A DNA stretch of 64,000 bases from Pseudevernia furfuracea (Eukaryota; Ascomycota; Lecanoromycetes; Lecanorales; Parmeliaceae), in contig JAIUPT010000015.1 in assembly GCA_022315425.1 (NCBI GenBank), forward strand, positions 62,001-126,000, given 5' to 3'. Every line of letters starts with the position of its first letter. The first letter of the stretch is position 1. The notes under the pieces were generated by a model. It ran no database searches. It saw only the letters and a list, made by a program, of their open reading frames with translations, and was not told the DNA's origin. This document shows positions 48,401-61,428 of this stretch, piece by piece. The position numbers and the translations under genes were made by a program.

Positions 48401-49760
48401 CTCTAAATTCATTCGCAGATAGTATATTTCTTATCAAAAATAAGTGAAAGTGAAGTAACATTTTTCTTTACTTTAAAAAATTTTAATAAAATTTCGATTT
48501 CTAAGATCAAATAAGAGTTTTTTAATATAAAATATCAAATTAAGATTCTATAATTGCACTTCTTATATATAACGATCTAGAGAACTAAACTATATCAAAA
48601 ATACGTTATTTTGATCGACTTATTAATAGATCTTAGTGCTCGAGACTTATTTAAAAGAATATAATATGATAAGATTTTGCTCGATGTTCGCTCGATACTC
48701 GTTCGATGCTCGTAACTCAACTCACTCTTGTTAGCTTATATTATCGAAGTATTTAAAGAAGAAGAATAAGAAGAACGAGAAGAAAGATAAAATAAACGAT
48801 CGATAATAAAGAATTAATAATTAATCGAGAGTTATTAACGATAAGATAAAAGAAGAACGTCTAAACTCAAATAATTCAAAAGACTCAAAAACACTATGTT
48901 CGAGAATTAGTCGAATCAGATATTGATTCTTTAGATTTATATTTTGCTTTTAATAGATTTAATAAAAATATAATTACGTCAAATTGTGACGCATTACGCA
49001 TTGCGACGTCTTGCGAGAGAGAAAGATTCACTGAGATCATTAAAGTTTCTATAAGACTTCGTGTCAAGTCTTCAATTTGCGAGTAGAAATGTTAAGTCGA
49101 ATAGTGTTAAAACATATACTTATATTATTAGTCTATATCTATCTAGTAAGAAGAGAGTATATACATATAATAAAAGAATATGTATATATAATAAAAGAAT
49201 ATGTACACCTATTAGAACTCTAAAAAAAGATATATATATTCGAGTTTCTTATATTTCTTCTTCTTATCAAATATTTATTCTCGCTTTAATGCTTTTAAAA
49301 TTTGCTTAGAAATATAAGTGTAAGCGACTTAATATAAAAATTATAAAGAATAAGATCTCGACAGACGCGTTCAAGTATTAAGAATCTATTTATATAAAGT
49401 AAGATATTATATAAATACTTTAATGCGACAACTTCTCGAATCTCAATATAATTAAATTGTATTGATTCTAAATAAAGCGTTAAACGACTCGAAACGATAT
49501 TTCGAGAATTTAAAAGAAGATCGAAAAATAATAAAAGTATTATTGAGAAGCAGAGCTCTCTTAGAAGAGAATTTAAAAGTGAATCGAGCGTATATCTCGA
49601 TATTTTATCGAGATAATACGTTTTAAGAACGATAACGAGTATAGAGAGAGTCGAGAGAGTAATAATATACGATTATATAACTCGACTAAGCGTGCAAATG
49701 AGTACATTCGTAATTATATAAAGCATAGAAATTAAAAAATGAAGTCATTCAAGAATTTGT
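45420..49760. repeat. RIP-degraded AT-rich block, identity of elements unresolved
   Basis: Strong RIP signature throughout. Short frames such as 49061-49309 look like chance in A/T-rich sequence. Around 47700-48700 plus-strand pieces look protein-like but could not be matched to a superfamily. Small repeats include AGAGAG near 45845 and TATATATACTCTTTTA near 48130-48185. Confidence 0.65.
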
Positions 49761-49889
49761 CAAGTATATCAAGCATGTTAAGAGTTTTAGCGCATGTGCG
49801 GGACTTTATGTGTCAACCTCCGTACATATCATCACGTTGCGCGTAGAGAGGCGCATAAATCAAAGTGACGGTGCCTTCCAATGTTGTTC

Positions 49890-52800
49890 TAGCATGGAGG
49901 GCGCAGCTGCCAGCCTAATAAGATCAGGAATCGTCAGCTCCACTATGCCCATCTTCCTACAACTGTTCTTGAAAAATGACGATGAATACAGACGAGTTCT
50001 ATCCAACTGGCCAATATCATTATCAACCATTATAATTATGGCGCTGTCTAGCAGTGCATGGGCGCTCATGGGCGCTGGCGCGCGAGCGCTTTATCGAAGA
50101 CCTCGAGGGGCCTGAGCGACTTATGTTTGTAAAAGCTTCTCTAGAGAACATATTCTACGGTGCAAGCGCTGCTCAAAAGATACATCAAGAAGGCAGTAGA
50201 TCAAGAAATCTTGCGTCTAAATTAGATTCCCTCTTAGGTGATATCCACCAGTATGACAAGACTATGAACGTTTTGTTACAAGGGTTAACAGCCTTGAATC
50301 TTCTTTGGGGCTCTCTACGAGCTGTAATTCACGTGAGTTATTCGTTACCCATCTGGAAAGACAATTCTATCTAATCGTGATCAACGAAGCTGTTATCCCA
50401 GTTTCAGAAATACTTCACGACCTTGATCGATATGCTCGAACAGATCGATAATGTGATTCCAAGATTCCAACTATATGAACAAATCTTTTCGTCGAGTCCT
50501 AGATTGTTGCAGTCTCTTTTCAATGTTTACTTGAATATAATCAAGTTTTGCACGAGCGTCAAGAATGCCTTTCAAAAAGCTAGGAAGTCGGGTTCGTTGG
50601 CATGAATTGCTTCTATGAGAGCTTCTTTTGCTGATTGATAGTCAGTAGTTGTCAACGCAAAAGTTCTCTTTAAGATATCTTGGCGACCAGTAGAGCAACA
50701 GTTCGGAACACTTATGAGGGACTTTAGACGGCATAGAAAGTCTGTGGAAAAAGAAGCCGAGCTTACGCATCTTCTCGAGGCAGAGAAAGCGAGAGCAGTT
50801 GATCGAGCAAATCTACAGATACAACAAGAACAGAGTTTCGGTATGTAATGTCGCTTTCTTGTATCATCACGTTTCAATATTCTTCCTGGCAGAGTCTGAA
50901 CGAATTAGACTTCTGTTACTACTCTCATCAGTACAATGGGAGCGACAACACTCGATAATACTCGACACGAGATACCCAGGTACTGGAAGCTGGATTCTGA
51001 CACTTGACATATTTGAGCACTGGAAGTCGGCCGAAGGATCCTATCAGCAACGATGGCTATGGTGCTATGGCATTCGTAAGCCCGTCTAGCTCAATACCTT
51101 GCATCCGCGTACTACGGATCTCTGCTGACAGACAAACTACTCTTAGCTGGCTGTGGAAAGACTGTTCTTACGTAGGTATTTGTTTTGAACATACTGAACT
51201 ACAATCTGATCGATACATAGGGCTGGCGTGATCAACGCTTTGTCGCAAGGAGTGATGGGTCAACATATAGCTGTTGCTTATTTCTACTGCGACTACGCAG
51301 ATCACAACACTCTTGATGCTTCGATCATATTAGGCACAATCATCCAGCAGTTGCTAATCGTTAAACCTATTATTGAGAAAGCAATAGCAGTGAAATTACG
51401 AGAAGCATTTAACCACGTCATCAGCAAACCGTCACCTGATGACCTGTTCAAGATTCTGGAACGTGTGATTCTTGAGTATGGCCATCGCGTGTACATTATA
51501 CTTGATGGTCTGGACGAAGCCAGTCTAGACACGCAAGTGAAAGTGCTCAGCAATCTTGCAAACCTTTCCACCTCTTGTGGTACGCTTCTGAGGCTATTCG
51601 TTTCAACTCGCGAGATTATTCTTAGGTCAGCAGGTCTCTCGTCCTGTCTAAGCTTTAACGTTTCAGAAGGTCGCGTTGCAGAAGACATGAAGCATTATAT
51701 CAAAGCATCTGTTCAGCAGAGACTTCACAGCCTTCCTGTCATGCTTGCTCATCCTTATCTAGAACAAAGCGCTGTTCATGTCATGAGCTCATGGCCAAAG
51801 CGCAAGGACTGTAAGTCTTTGCTTTCTTTCTTTCCCGCTTACTTCTGTCGCTAAGCCTATAGGTTTCTTTGGGTCTCTCTTCAAATCGAAGAACTTTGTG
51901 ACCCTTCACACTCCGAGGGAAGCTTCAAATCTGCTTTACAAGATCTGTCAAAAGGGTTGACGACAACTTATGAAAGGATTTTCCAAAAGATTACTCACCG
52001 TTCCATACGTCAAAAAGATCTTGCTGAGAAGATCTTCGACTGGATCGTCTGCGTCAGGCGCCCACTAACATTTGACGAGCTCAAAGATGCTGTTGCAGTT
52101 GATCTTTACGACATCTCGTGGGACAGACGGAAAGTCTCGGAAGAGACCGACGGCAAACGTTTCCTTGAGGCATGCGGCAACCTGATTGTATTCCACGAGA
52201 GAGATAGTACAGTTCGCCTTGCTCATCACACAGTTGGGAAGTTCCTTGATCAACACAAAAGAGAGAGTTCACAAGCCGATGTCAAGATTGAAGAGATTTG
52301 TTTGACATACTTGGGCTTTTCTGACTTCGAGACTCAGGTGGTTCAGGTCAGGAAAAATCAAGACCTTTTTAGCTCGAAGAAGTCAAGACAATTTGGCCTT
52401 AGTCTTATTTCTCAGGTCTTGGGTCTTAGCAACAGTGTGTACGGCTTGGTTCATGGGCTTTACAACCGGACCGACAAGGTGTGGCTTTCAGATGTCAACT
52501 ACGCTGAGCTCATGAGAAGGTATCAAAAAAAGCCACTGCCGGCATCGATGACTCGAAAGTACATCCTCTTAAATTACGTCACAGATAATTGGATTTGGCA
52601 TGCGAGAAATTTTGGGCCCGAGACATTGGCGGGCTGGAACAGACTTAAAGAGTTTGTCTTCTACAAATCCTTGTCGTTTGACTTTAGGCCTTGGGGCAAT
52701 TTGGATGGACCGTCTGATCTTCTCTACTTGTCTGTTTACCTATGGTCCGTTGAAAACAATCATCTACCTCTTTTGTTTCTTCTCACGGATATTTCCGGTC

Positions 52801-54344
52801 ATCGCTCTCTTAGACCATATCTCCAGCACAAAATTCTGTGCCCGGATCGAGTGCCATTGCACCTACTGAAGCCCAATATCGAAACAGCCGCTGTCGACTT
52901 CCTGAGATATCCCGATGTCTACGATTGGTCGGCGATGAAGATATTCTCAGAGGAGAGGACAGATATGCTTGAACTTTGTCTACAGAAGAAACCTTCTATT
53001 TTTTACCATCGACACATTCTAATCAATGCTTTGAAATATTCCAAATTGCCAGTTATCAGTTGCCTTCTACGAGCTGGGGTAACAATCTCCAAGACCGACA
53101 TCGATGCAATCAATGCTCTGTATAGTGCTAGCCGCAGAGGTAATAAAGTTCTTGTCAAACTCCTTTTGGACATTGAAGCAGACGCAAACTCACGGCTGTA
53201 TTAAGATGAGCGCGGAAGGACACCGTTTTACGAAGCGCTCCTAAATGGGATGTCTGATAATCACGATCATGGCGGGCCTTGCGTAGATTCGACGTGTTCG
53301 TATTCGACCTTTAACATAGCACAGCTTCTCCTAGACCACGGTGCAGATTCTAACGCTAAGCTAATTGACGATGAGACAGCGCTATATAAGGCAGTAGGCT
53401 TAGACTTAGACGAGGCTTATGTACGATTACTATTATCAATGGGGGCTGATTCGGAAGCTCGGAACGATCGACAAGAGAGCGTTCTGGACCTGGCCGTTGA
53501 CATATTCGACAGAGTAATCGAGAATCTCTGTGAGTACGGTGTTAATTTGAAAGCTAAAAACGAGAAGGGTCAAACTTCGCTATTGAAGACTGTAGAAAAT
53601 TATCCCAACGACGCACACAGAGTGAAGGTGCTCATTGAATGTGGAGCTGACGTTCACGCGAAAGACTTCATCGAGAAGACTGTTCTTCACCTTGCTCGCA
53701 GCTCCAGCAAAGGAGTTTTGCGACATTTTCTGGACCTTGGAGTGGATGTGAACGTCAGAGATCAAAGTGGTTCAACAGCATTGGGGCTTGCTGTGGGACA
53801 GAATGATAGCGTAAAGTTCAAGTTGCTGCTCAAAGTCGGGGCTGTCTTTGGAGCAGAGGTCCCGACACCAATCACTGAGGCTGCTGCTCATGGAAATCAG
53901 GAAATTGTGAATATACTGCTTCGTATGGGTCATGACCCAAACGTGTTGCGAAACAGTCATATGAGTGCCTTATCCTCGGCCGTAAGGATTGCAAACAAAG
54001 AGATTATGACTTCGCTACTCGAGGCAGGAGCCGACCCGAACCTGGTCGATGACACCCGCGTGACGCCGCTGACCCGAGCTTTGACAAACAAAGACGAGGA
54101 AATTGGAAGAAAGTTGATTCAGGGGGGAGCGGACATTCAACCGCCAGATCCTATTTCCTTTGGTCCACTTCACGTCGCAATCGCGTCAGGTGACGTTCGC
54201 ATGGTCGAATTTCTAATCGAACAAGGAGCGGATAACTCCAACTTTCGATCTAGGGATATCAGTGGCCTGCGATCGAATCATATAGGAATGCGCTTATTTC
54301 TGACTAAGCGTGGGATTTCATTCACGATAGACGATGAAGAATAA
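49890..54344 (+). pseudogene. NACHT-ankyrin NLR (STAND) gene with one in-frame stop
   Basis: The N-terminal region (from about 50054, ALARERFIEDLEGPERLMF...ENIFYGASAAQKIHQE) is the DUF7708-type domain common in fungal NLRs. Introns I could place: 50333 to 50389 or 50401, 50592-50645, 50841-50892, 51076-51146, 51172-51220 and 51811-51855. They join to LWCYGI-PGCGKTVLT-AGVINALSQG, so Walker A is GIPGCGKT. Walker B-like LDGLDEAS and the sensor-like RLFVSTRE follow. A winged-helix-like region starts IFDWIVCVRRPLTFDELKDAV, and ankyrin repeats run from about 53000 to 54300 (LLLDHGADSNAK, LIECGADVHAK, LLEAGADPN, LIEQGADNSN). TAA at 53202-53204 interrupts the repeats with the same frame continuing, one C-to-T from CAA. 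The first exon was not resolved; 49893 and about 50054 are candidates. Expected role of an intact protein is intracellular non-self sensing and regulated cell death. Confidence 0.85.
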
Positions 54345-55047
54345 TTAGTGATGACAAACGGTGTTTCATATATTCATTAAAACCCAGTCTTGATTGCCAT
54401 CGATATTGCCTGATGAAATCTCGTCTGTTTCATGTCTTCAATCTTTTAAAGCTGACAAGATTTCACGATTGTTACTCGAATATGGTGTTCGGTCATTACG
54501 TGAAGAAGAATTAATATGACTTCAAGTGTTCTTCATCGATTATGTGAGGCGAGAACAACTCAAGGACTCCGCGACGGGCTGAAGATATCTTGAGCACTGA
54601 CTAGTATATGCTTCTAGATCTCGAACGAGGAAATTTTAAGCGAGACGCGCGACAGACGTGAATATACGTTATTTAATACTATTAGTTCAACTCTATTTTC
54701 TCGATAGTCTATTCTCTCTTAAAAAGACTTATAGATGTTATCGACGATAATAAAGAGAGCTTCAGACGTATTAAAATGTGTACACGAGAGTCTTATCTTT
54801 TTCTCTTAAAACGATTCTCTACTATTATATAATTTATTCTCAAATCGAGTTTTTCGAGATCTTATTGATACTATTAATCAAACGAAATTAATCTCGTAAC
54901 TCGAGCTTTTTTTACTTTTAATTTATATTTAATTCGTATTATTCTTATTATTATCGTTCTTATATAATATTAAGCTAGTTTTAAAATCTTTAAAATATAA
55001 GATTTACTTATAGAGATTATAATCGCTCGTTTTTAAGATACGTAAGT
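54345..55047. other. 3' flank of NLR, becoming RIP-type AT-rich
   Basis: Normal composition to about 54600, then CpA-poor AT-rich DNA. No gene is present. Confidence 0.45.
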
Positions 55048-55938
55048 TGTTAGAATTAGTATCTAAATAGAATATCTGAGACTGTCAAGCGCAGACACTC
55101 TCGGGGTCAGCTTTTTTAGCTGAGTTGCTAACAATAGTGTCTGCGCTTTGATTTCCGAGTCGATCTAGTCGATCACCCCGGGGCGCAATTGAGGGAGCCT
55201 AGTCTAAATGGCTAGCCGAGGGTGAAACGCTTAGTCTATGAGGGCCGAGGTTCGAATCCCCAGAAGGTCAGAAATGAACTTTTTCAGAGAGAAAAAATTG
55301 AAATTCCAGAGGGCTTCGAAGTCAAAAACGGTTCGAAGAATTTCATTATCGAGGCAAAAATGAATAATTTCGAATAGGACGCTCTATTCAAATAAATCTT
55401 TCGGGCAAAATGTTCTATACAAAAGACTCGCCACGGGCAAGAAGCCTCGAAAGCATCGGGCACGGGCACGAGACCCTGAGTGATCCCCTTGAAATGTCGA
55501 AATGACATGAATCTAAAGCATTCAGGCCGGGCAAGAAGCTCTGAAAGCCTCGAAGAATTCGAGCAGAAGTCCTCAAAATTGGGGCCAGCTGTAATGCGCT
55601 ATGACGGGGTCACAGGCCTGGAATAAGTGAAGAAATCTCATTCCCGCGAGAAGTCTCTAAAGAATCTGAGCAAGAATTCGGGCGAGATGCTTCAAAAAGA
55701 CTCGAGAGTATCGGGCACGAAATTTCTAAAGAATTTGGGATCGGGCAAAGAATGCCCTTAAAAATCGTTGATGCGGGTCAAAGATCCTCTAAGAAACATT
55801 GCGATTTTTGTCTTTGAGGCTCGAGGACGAGCCCTATAAAGGGGGAGATAATTATTAGAATTAGTACCTAAATAGGGTGTCTGGGGCTGTCAAGCGCAGA
55901 CATCCTCGGGGCCAGCTTTTTTAGCTGAGTTGCTAACA
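55048..55938 (+). mobile_element. Family-B miniature LTR element (TRIM), copy 2, 891 bp
   Basis: LTRs are 86 bp (55048-55133 and 55853-55938). The target duplication TAAGT is exact (55043-55047 and 55939-55943). The 3' LTR starts TATTAG instead of TGTTAG, a RIP-type change. AAGCGCAGACACT (55087-55099) in the LTR and AGTGTCTGCGCTT (55136-55148) just after it are exact complements, as in copy 1. The A-box-like TAGCCGAGGG is at 55213-55222 and the B-box GGTTCGAATCC at 55249-55259. The purine tract AAAGGGGGAGATAA precedes the 3' LTR. It is about 128 bp longer than copy 1 because of extra degenerate units of a CGGGCAAGAAG-type repeat. Confidence 0.85.
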
Positions 55939-57029
55939 TAAGTAATCTAAAAATAGTTTTAGATATTAATAGTATTACTAATAATATCGTAACGATTTTT
56001 AAGTATATTTATATTCTTCTTCTTTAAGCTATTTTCGCTTCGTAATAAAGAAATCTATTTAACTATAACGTATAAAATTAATCTTTAATATATTTATTAG
56101 TATATATAAAAGAATAAGATAGGGCTGAGTTAAAAAATCTTATATTTATATGTGCAGCGGGCTGTAGCCAATGTAAACCTCGACAGATCTACGCTTTTTG
56201 ATTAGACCCGCTTTGTCAGCCCGCTAGACCTCTCGAGCGCCCTCATCGAAAAATTTGATGACATCTTTTTGCAACTTCAATTATTCTATGCTCTCAGCAT
56301 ATAATTTTCTTCTAAACTCTCAAATTATAGAGCTAAATTTGCGTATTCTAACACTGTAAAAATTATCAAATTCGACCTACTATTTGTGATTTAAATTGAC
56401 ACTCGAATATATTGACGTTCAAATGCGTTCGGGATCGGAACATATTTCTTCCGCATCTATTTATCTGCAATTATTCTTTTATCACTCTATCAATCTATCA
56501 ATTGCTATAGACATGAATGCATTCGTCATTAATAACCCTCGCTTCCATGTTTTCAGATCTGTCAGACATCTATATCCCTTCTGCCCGCCTCTTACAGCCC
56601 ATACTAACGCGTTCAGACGACCTCTGAGCGAATCTATCATCGCCGATAATCGAGATAAGAGATTAGTTATTACATCTCTTAACAAGGGTGAAAGACCCTC
56701 AAAGAGGTCACGAACGAACTCACAGTCATCGAGTTCACCTCTACTCTCTTCTCAAGCCAGTATTTCAGCCTCAGACGCGTTCTCGCCGCCCCCTTTTCAA
56801 ACCTCTTAAGACGCGTCACATTCTTCTGCAGAAAATCAAGAAGTTAATGAAGAAGCACTTAATGTAGACCCTATAGAAGAATCGCTGAAAGACATATCGA
56901 ATAACTTCTTTAAAGATATAGAGCTTCTTGACGATCTATCACCTTTCAGTCCCTACTTGAAACCCCCTCAGCCATCAGCAAGACTTCGACGTTATATTGC
57001 ATAACACCCTTAAACAGAAGATCGAAAGC

Positions 57030-57866
57030 GTCACTATTCGAGTTTCATGAATGTCTATGAAGGCATTTGCTTAGAGTCTTCTAAATGTAGACAACGGTGT
57101 CTCGACAAGCATCGAAGAATGAGAGACAGTCGATTAAGCTGTTAACTGACTATTCGATGACTTTATTTCTGCACTAATTAATGCTATCTACGATGATCTT
57201 GATTCTTATCGAACGACTGAGTTCTACACGTTCAGAGCGATCCTTTACACCCTCAATAAGAACGTCGCTCGATTTAACAGTCAAGTTCTTGTCAAGTTTT
57301 CTAAGATCAAGATCGTCTGTAATAGTCGAGATGAAGTCGTTAACGAGAAAGACAGCTTTCTCCTGTCTATCGAAATAATGAATATCTTCGAATCAGCCTC
57401 GCTTTCATCGCATCACTTGAAGTTGAAAGTGAACTGTGTGATCATGCTGCTGAGGAATCTGAAGTCTACTCAGGGTCTATGCAATGAGACACGTCTACAA
57501 GTCAAGAGTATTGAGTCTAAGACACTCGATTGTCGCATTCTAGAAGGTGGACATGACGATAAACGACACTATATATCTCGTATCCCTCTCGCTTCACCCG
57601 ATTCGAACAATCTACATGCTTCATTTCGACGTGTTCAATTCCCTATTCGTCTGGCCTTTAGTATGATCATTAACAAGTCGCAAGGTCAATCCTTACAGCA
57701 CGTCGGCCTATATCTACATTTCGAGGTCTTCGCCCATGGTCAGCTATATGTGACCCTCAGTCGAGTCATCAGCAAGGCCGGGCTGTTCATTGTGACCCCA
57801 GGCGATCTATCAAGAAAGCAATCAAGTGCATCGGCGAGGTGTATAAGGAATAGAGTGATTCGATAG
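57030..57866 (+). pseudogene. PIF1-type Helitron helicase C-terminal fragment (left arm)
   Basis: The frame reads DDLDSYRTTEFYTF..., then LKLKVNCVIMLLRNL...QGLCNETRLQV, RILEGGHDD, FPIRLAFSMIINKSQGQSL and HGQLYVTLSRV. These are the last helicase motifs of Helitron-encoded PIF1-like proteins (VMLLRN, INKSQGQT, YVALSR). The open part is 57378-57866 (162 codons). The upstream motor domain is missing or unrecognisable, so this is a fragment. Confidence 0.8.
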
Positions 57867-58428
57867 GTTCTTCTTTCGACAGCAACTGGGTAGCAGATAG
57901 TAGTAGAAACAGTCGAATGTCGCATAGTTGCAAATTAGAGTCCAGTTGAACTTAGAGTTAGAGCTTTCACTTGGTTTTGCAGCAGTAGACATAGTCAAAT
58001 ATTGCATAGTTGACAAATAGTCGAATGCCGCATAGTTGGCAAATCAGAGTCCGATCTGGATTTGACTTAGGGTTAGGGCATGCGTCGTAAGCAATCTGAT
58101 TTTTGCCTTAGAATCATGAATTTAATTCATGAGCCTATACTTGTTGATAATAATATATTAATTAAATTAAAAAAAACTATTAACTTTAAATCTTATAATA
58201 TTATTTTAAACAAGTATAGACTTATGAATTAAATTCATGATTCTAAGACAAAAATTAGATTGCTTGCGACGTATGCTCTAATTCTAAGTCAAATCCAGAT
58301 CGAACTCTGATTTGTCAACTATGCGGCATTCGACTATTTGTCAACTATACAATATTTGACTATGTCTACTGCTGCAAAATCAAGTGAAAGCTCTAATTCT
58401 AAGTTCAACTGAACTCTAATTTGCAACT

Positions 58429-59330
58429 ATGCGACATTCGACTGTTTCTACTATTATCTGCTACTCAGTTGCTGTCGAAAGAAGAATCTATCGAATCACT
58501 CTATTTCTTATACACCTCGTCGATGCACTTGATTGCTTTCTTGATAGATCGTCTGGGGTCACAATGAACAGCTCGGCCTTGCTGATGACTCGACTGAGGA
58601 TCACATATAGCTGATCATGAGCGAAGATCTCGAAGTGTAGATATAGATCGACGTGCTGTAAGAATTGACCTTGCGACTTGTTAATGATTATACTGAAGGC
58701 CAGGCGAATAGGGAATTAAATAGGAATTGAACACGTCGAAATGAAGCATATAGATTGTTCGAATCGAGTGAAGCGAGAGAAATACGAGATATATAATATC
58801 GTTTATCGTCATGCCCACCTTCTAGAATACGACAATCGAGTGTCTTAGACTCAATACTCTTGACTTGTAGACGTGTCTCATTGCATAGACTCTGAGCAGA
58901 CTTTAGATTTCTCAGTAACATAATTACACAGTTCACTTTTAACTTCAAGTGATACGATAAAAGCGAGACTGATTCGAAGATATTTATTATTTCGATAGGC
59001 AGGAGAAAGCTGTCTTCCTCGTTAACGACTTCATTTCGATTATTACAGACGATCTTAATCTTAGAAAACTTGATAAGAACTTGACTATTAAATCGAGCGA
59101 CGTTCTTATTAAGAGTGTAAAGGATCGCTCTAAACGTGTAGAACTCAGTCGTTCGATAAGAATCAAGATCATCGTAGATAGCATCAATTAGTGCAGAAAT
59201 AAAGTCATCGAGTAGTTAGTCAGCAGCTTAATCGACTGTCTCTCGTTCTTCGATGCTTGTCGAGACATCGTTATCTACATTCAGAAGACTCTAAGCAAAT
59301 GTCTTCATAGACATTTATGAGACTCGAATA
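58429..59330 (-). pseudogene. PIF1-type Helitron helicase fragment (right arm)
   Basis: This is the mirror copy of 57030-57866. Frames at 59187-58987 and 58948-58688 carry LKLKVNCVIMLLRNLKSAQS and CNETRLQVKSIESKTLDCRI. It then breaks by a small insertion and stops near 58710 before the INKSQ region. Confidence 0.75.
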
Positions 59331-60259
59331 GTAACGCTCTCGTTCTTCTATGTAAGAGTGTCGTATAATGTAGCGTCGAAGCCTTGCTAATGACTAAGAG
59401 AGTCTCAAGTAGGGACTGAAAGATAATAGATCGTTAAGAAGCTCTATATCTTCAAAGAAGTTATTCGATATGTCTTTTAGCGATTCTTTTATAGAGTCTA
59501 CATCAAGTGCTTCTTTATTAACTTCTTGATTCCCTGAAGAAGAATATGACGCGTCTTGAGAGGTTTGAAAAGGGGGCGACGAGAACGCGTCTGAGGCTGA
59601 AATGCTGACTTGAGAAGAGAGTATAGATGAACTCGAGAGCTGCGAGTTCGTTCGAGGCCTTTTGAAAGATCTTTCACGCTTGTTATGAGGTGTGATAGCT
59701 AATCTTTTATCTCGATTGTCGACGATATTAGATTCGCCTAGGGGTCGTCTAAACGCGTCAGTGAAAGCGTTAAAATAGAGCAGAAAGCGGAGCATTGTAT
59801 CTCAACGACTTGATGAAATATGAAGACAGAGTATCGACGGCGAATAAGTTCATAATAAAGTGATGAAAGAATAATAATGAAAAGAAGAAATGGGCGAATC
59901 AACAATGAATTGATGTCAAGACTCGTCAAGACTCTGAGTAAGCGACTGGGTAGTAATATTGAAATCCTACTTTACTCTATCGATAGTAGATCGAATTTGA
60001 TAATTCTTACAGCGTTGAAATGCGCAAGTTGAGCTATATAATTAACAAAAATTTGAAGATATCATACGTGAAGAGAATAGAGTGTCTGAAGTTGCAAAAA
60101 GATGATACTTATTTTTTTGATGAGGGCGCTCGAAAGGTCTAAAAGACGCTATACGGGCGCTAACCGAAGGAGGAAATCAGATAGAATTTATTATTGACTG
60201 CACATACAAATTTAAGATATTTTAGCTCAGCCCTACCTTATGATATTATATATACTAAT

Positions 60260-60960
60260 TATAAAAATCTTTATAAAAAACAATATTTAATTTATATATC
60301 GAAGCTCGTAATTTAATAAAATTAATAGCATATATTTAATTATCTTTATCTAGTAATTTTTTTTTCTTATCGATGAAAATATTTTTAAAAGAGTTAATAT
60401 TAATTAAGCTAGTCGAGTAATAAGATCAAAAGTTATAATCTAATAACATTACGATACTAGCTCTTAAAAATAAAAATTTCGTTTTAAAATAATCTTTAAA
60501 AATACGAAATATCTCTAAATAATAGCGAAATAATAATTAGATTATTAGTTTTAAAAAGAACAGCGATAATAAAAACTAAGTTAATACTTAATAATTATTT
60601 AGAAGATAATATATATCGAATAATATTAAAAGCTAATAGATTTAATATATCTCGAAGACGTTAATTATTCGAAAGTTAAATTCGCGTTAATACTCTTATT
60701 TTATTATATTAAATTTATAAAATATTTATATAAATAAATACGCGATTTTATCGTCGAGACTAGAGATATAAATAAATATTTATAGAAACGTATTCGAAAA
60801 TGTTAGTTTTTAGAAATTTCTTATATGTATTCGATTTAAATCTTAAATACTAGTCGAGATAATATAAGATTTATTAAACTCAGAATTCTTTAACTTTTTC
60901 TCTCTTTCTTTAAAGATTTATATCTTTTTAATTTATTATATAAAACTAAATCGAAGTAAA
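60260..60960. repeat. RIP-type AT-rich stretch
   Basis: CpA-poor, with no recognisable frame. Composition switches sharply to normal at about 60960. Confidence 0.5.
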
Positions 60961-61428
60961 AAGGTCGCCGTTTTCGGCATACTTGAACGCTATTTTACGC
61001 ACATTTTGCACCAAGGCCCCTTGCCCACGTCACGCCGCCTGAACGGTTGATACGGTTCCTCTCACCCCCTCTCTCACACTCTCTCAACGGCTGCATACAG
61101 GCTTGCGCGCTAGTTGATCGCGTCGAGTCAAGACGTCCCTACATCATTTCGTTAATCACTTCATCTCTTCTTCATAGGTCGTTCACCGAATCCTCGATGC
61201 GTGGTCGAGTAATATAGAGGTGGGGAGGTTAAGAGGGGACAAGAGGGAGAGAGAGGGAGGACACTGGGACCCTCAGCCGTTTCAGGTGCCCATAAAGATG
61301 GCCCTGCTCCTCCCCTCCGTCTTCCTGTCTTCCTCTCTATCCAACTTACTTCCTTCTATCATCGCTATCCTCAAGGACTCACGTCCACTCGTTTTATACA
61401 CAGGTAAACCTCCTCGCTGCTGTCCGTT

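Larger units (their letters stand above)
56096..60259. mobile_element. 4.2-kb palindrome of two Helitron-like elements, tail to tail
   Basis: The left arm (56096-58143) and right arm (58211-60259) are inverted copies of about 2.05 kb with a 67-bp AT-rich spacer centred at 58177. Outer ends share ATTAGTATATATAA and the AAGATAGGGCTGAG-type word. Inner ends share ATGAATTTAATTCAT followed by CTATACTTG. Both arms carry the same PIF1-helicase remnant and the same internal duplication of about 110 bp (for example GTCGAATGCCGCATAGTTG near 57910 and 58021). The arms differ mostly by transitions, with more TA-type changes in the right arm. Confidence 0.8.
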
